From Collodictyon triciliatum (lineage: Eukaryota > CRuMs): a stretch of DNA of 22,512 nucleotides. Location: assembly GCA_043381765.1 (NCBI GenBank), contig JBHJMP010001146.1:1-22512 (forward strand), written 5' to 3'. A program made the position numbers and the translations under genes. The notes beneath the pieces are model-generated. The model was not told the origin of the DNA, did not search any database, and worked only from the letters and a program-made list of their open reading frames with translations. Shown in pieces: positions 22,434 through 22,512 of the stretch (the stretch's first letter is position 1; each line of letters opens with the position of its first letter).

Positions 22434-22512
22434 CTCTTCGGCATCGAACCCATCACTTATCTATTCTCTGCGTTGCTCCTGTCAACCCCAAACTCTACTC
22501 TTTTGCTCGGCA

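Overview
This window is nuclear DNA from a microbial eukaryote. The exons show strong third-position and protein-family signal, and they are interrupted by many short GT-AG introns of roughly 70-350 nt whose reading phases close exactly across junctions. Intergenic DNA is AT-rich and full of simple repeats. There are four runs of N: 2732-3234, 4373-4382, 5244-5730 and 11886-12344. A clear outer-dynein-arm docking protein (ODAD4/TTC25 type) implies the organism builds motile flagella or cilia. The mix of genes (ODAD4, PP2A, a HAT-repeat protein, an AIR9-like A9 protein) suits a free-living or parasitic protist, but I cannot name the group from the sequence.

Layout from left to right. A (GATAAAAA)n array lies at the left edge. 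A minus-strand major facilitator transporter (2293 to 585, 3 exons, 465 aa) follows. Next is a gap-broken minus-strand gene (5149 to 3249 visible, at least 7 exons) with two tandem copies of a domain resembling the C-terminal module of glucodextranase/amylopullulanase-type proteins. An AT-rich spacer precedes four plus-strand genes: ODAD4/TTC25 (6887-9813, 6 exons, 683 aa); the PP2A catalytic subunit (from 10419, 6 exons, last codons lost in a gap); a long gene that I join into one reading frame of 12 exons (12978-18509, 1242 aa), with about 650 disordered residues followed by HAT repeats; and a small AIR9-like A9-domain gene (20549-21944, 6 exons, 207 aa). Two exon-like ORFs (19122-19352 plus and 22142-22345 minus) remain unassigned.

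The genes do not form an operon or one pathway, as expected for a eukaryote. ODAD4 (axoneme), the A9 protein (a family linked to microtubules in plants and trypanosomes) and PP2A (broad signalling) are compatible with a cytoskeleton-rich flagellate, but their adjacency gives no functional link. The least ordinary items are the tandem glucodextranase-C-like gene, the disordered-plus-HAT fusion, and the solo A9 protein. All exon models are hand-built from phase and homology and have not been tested against transcripts.
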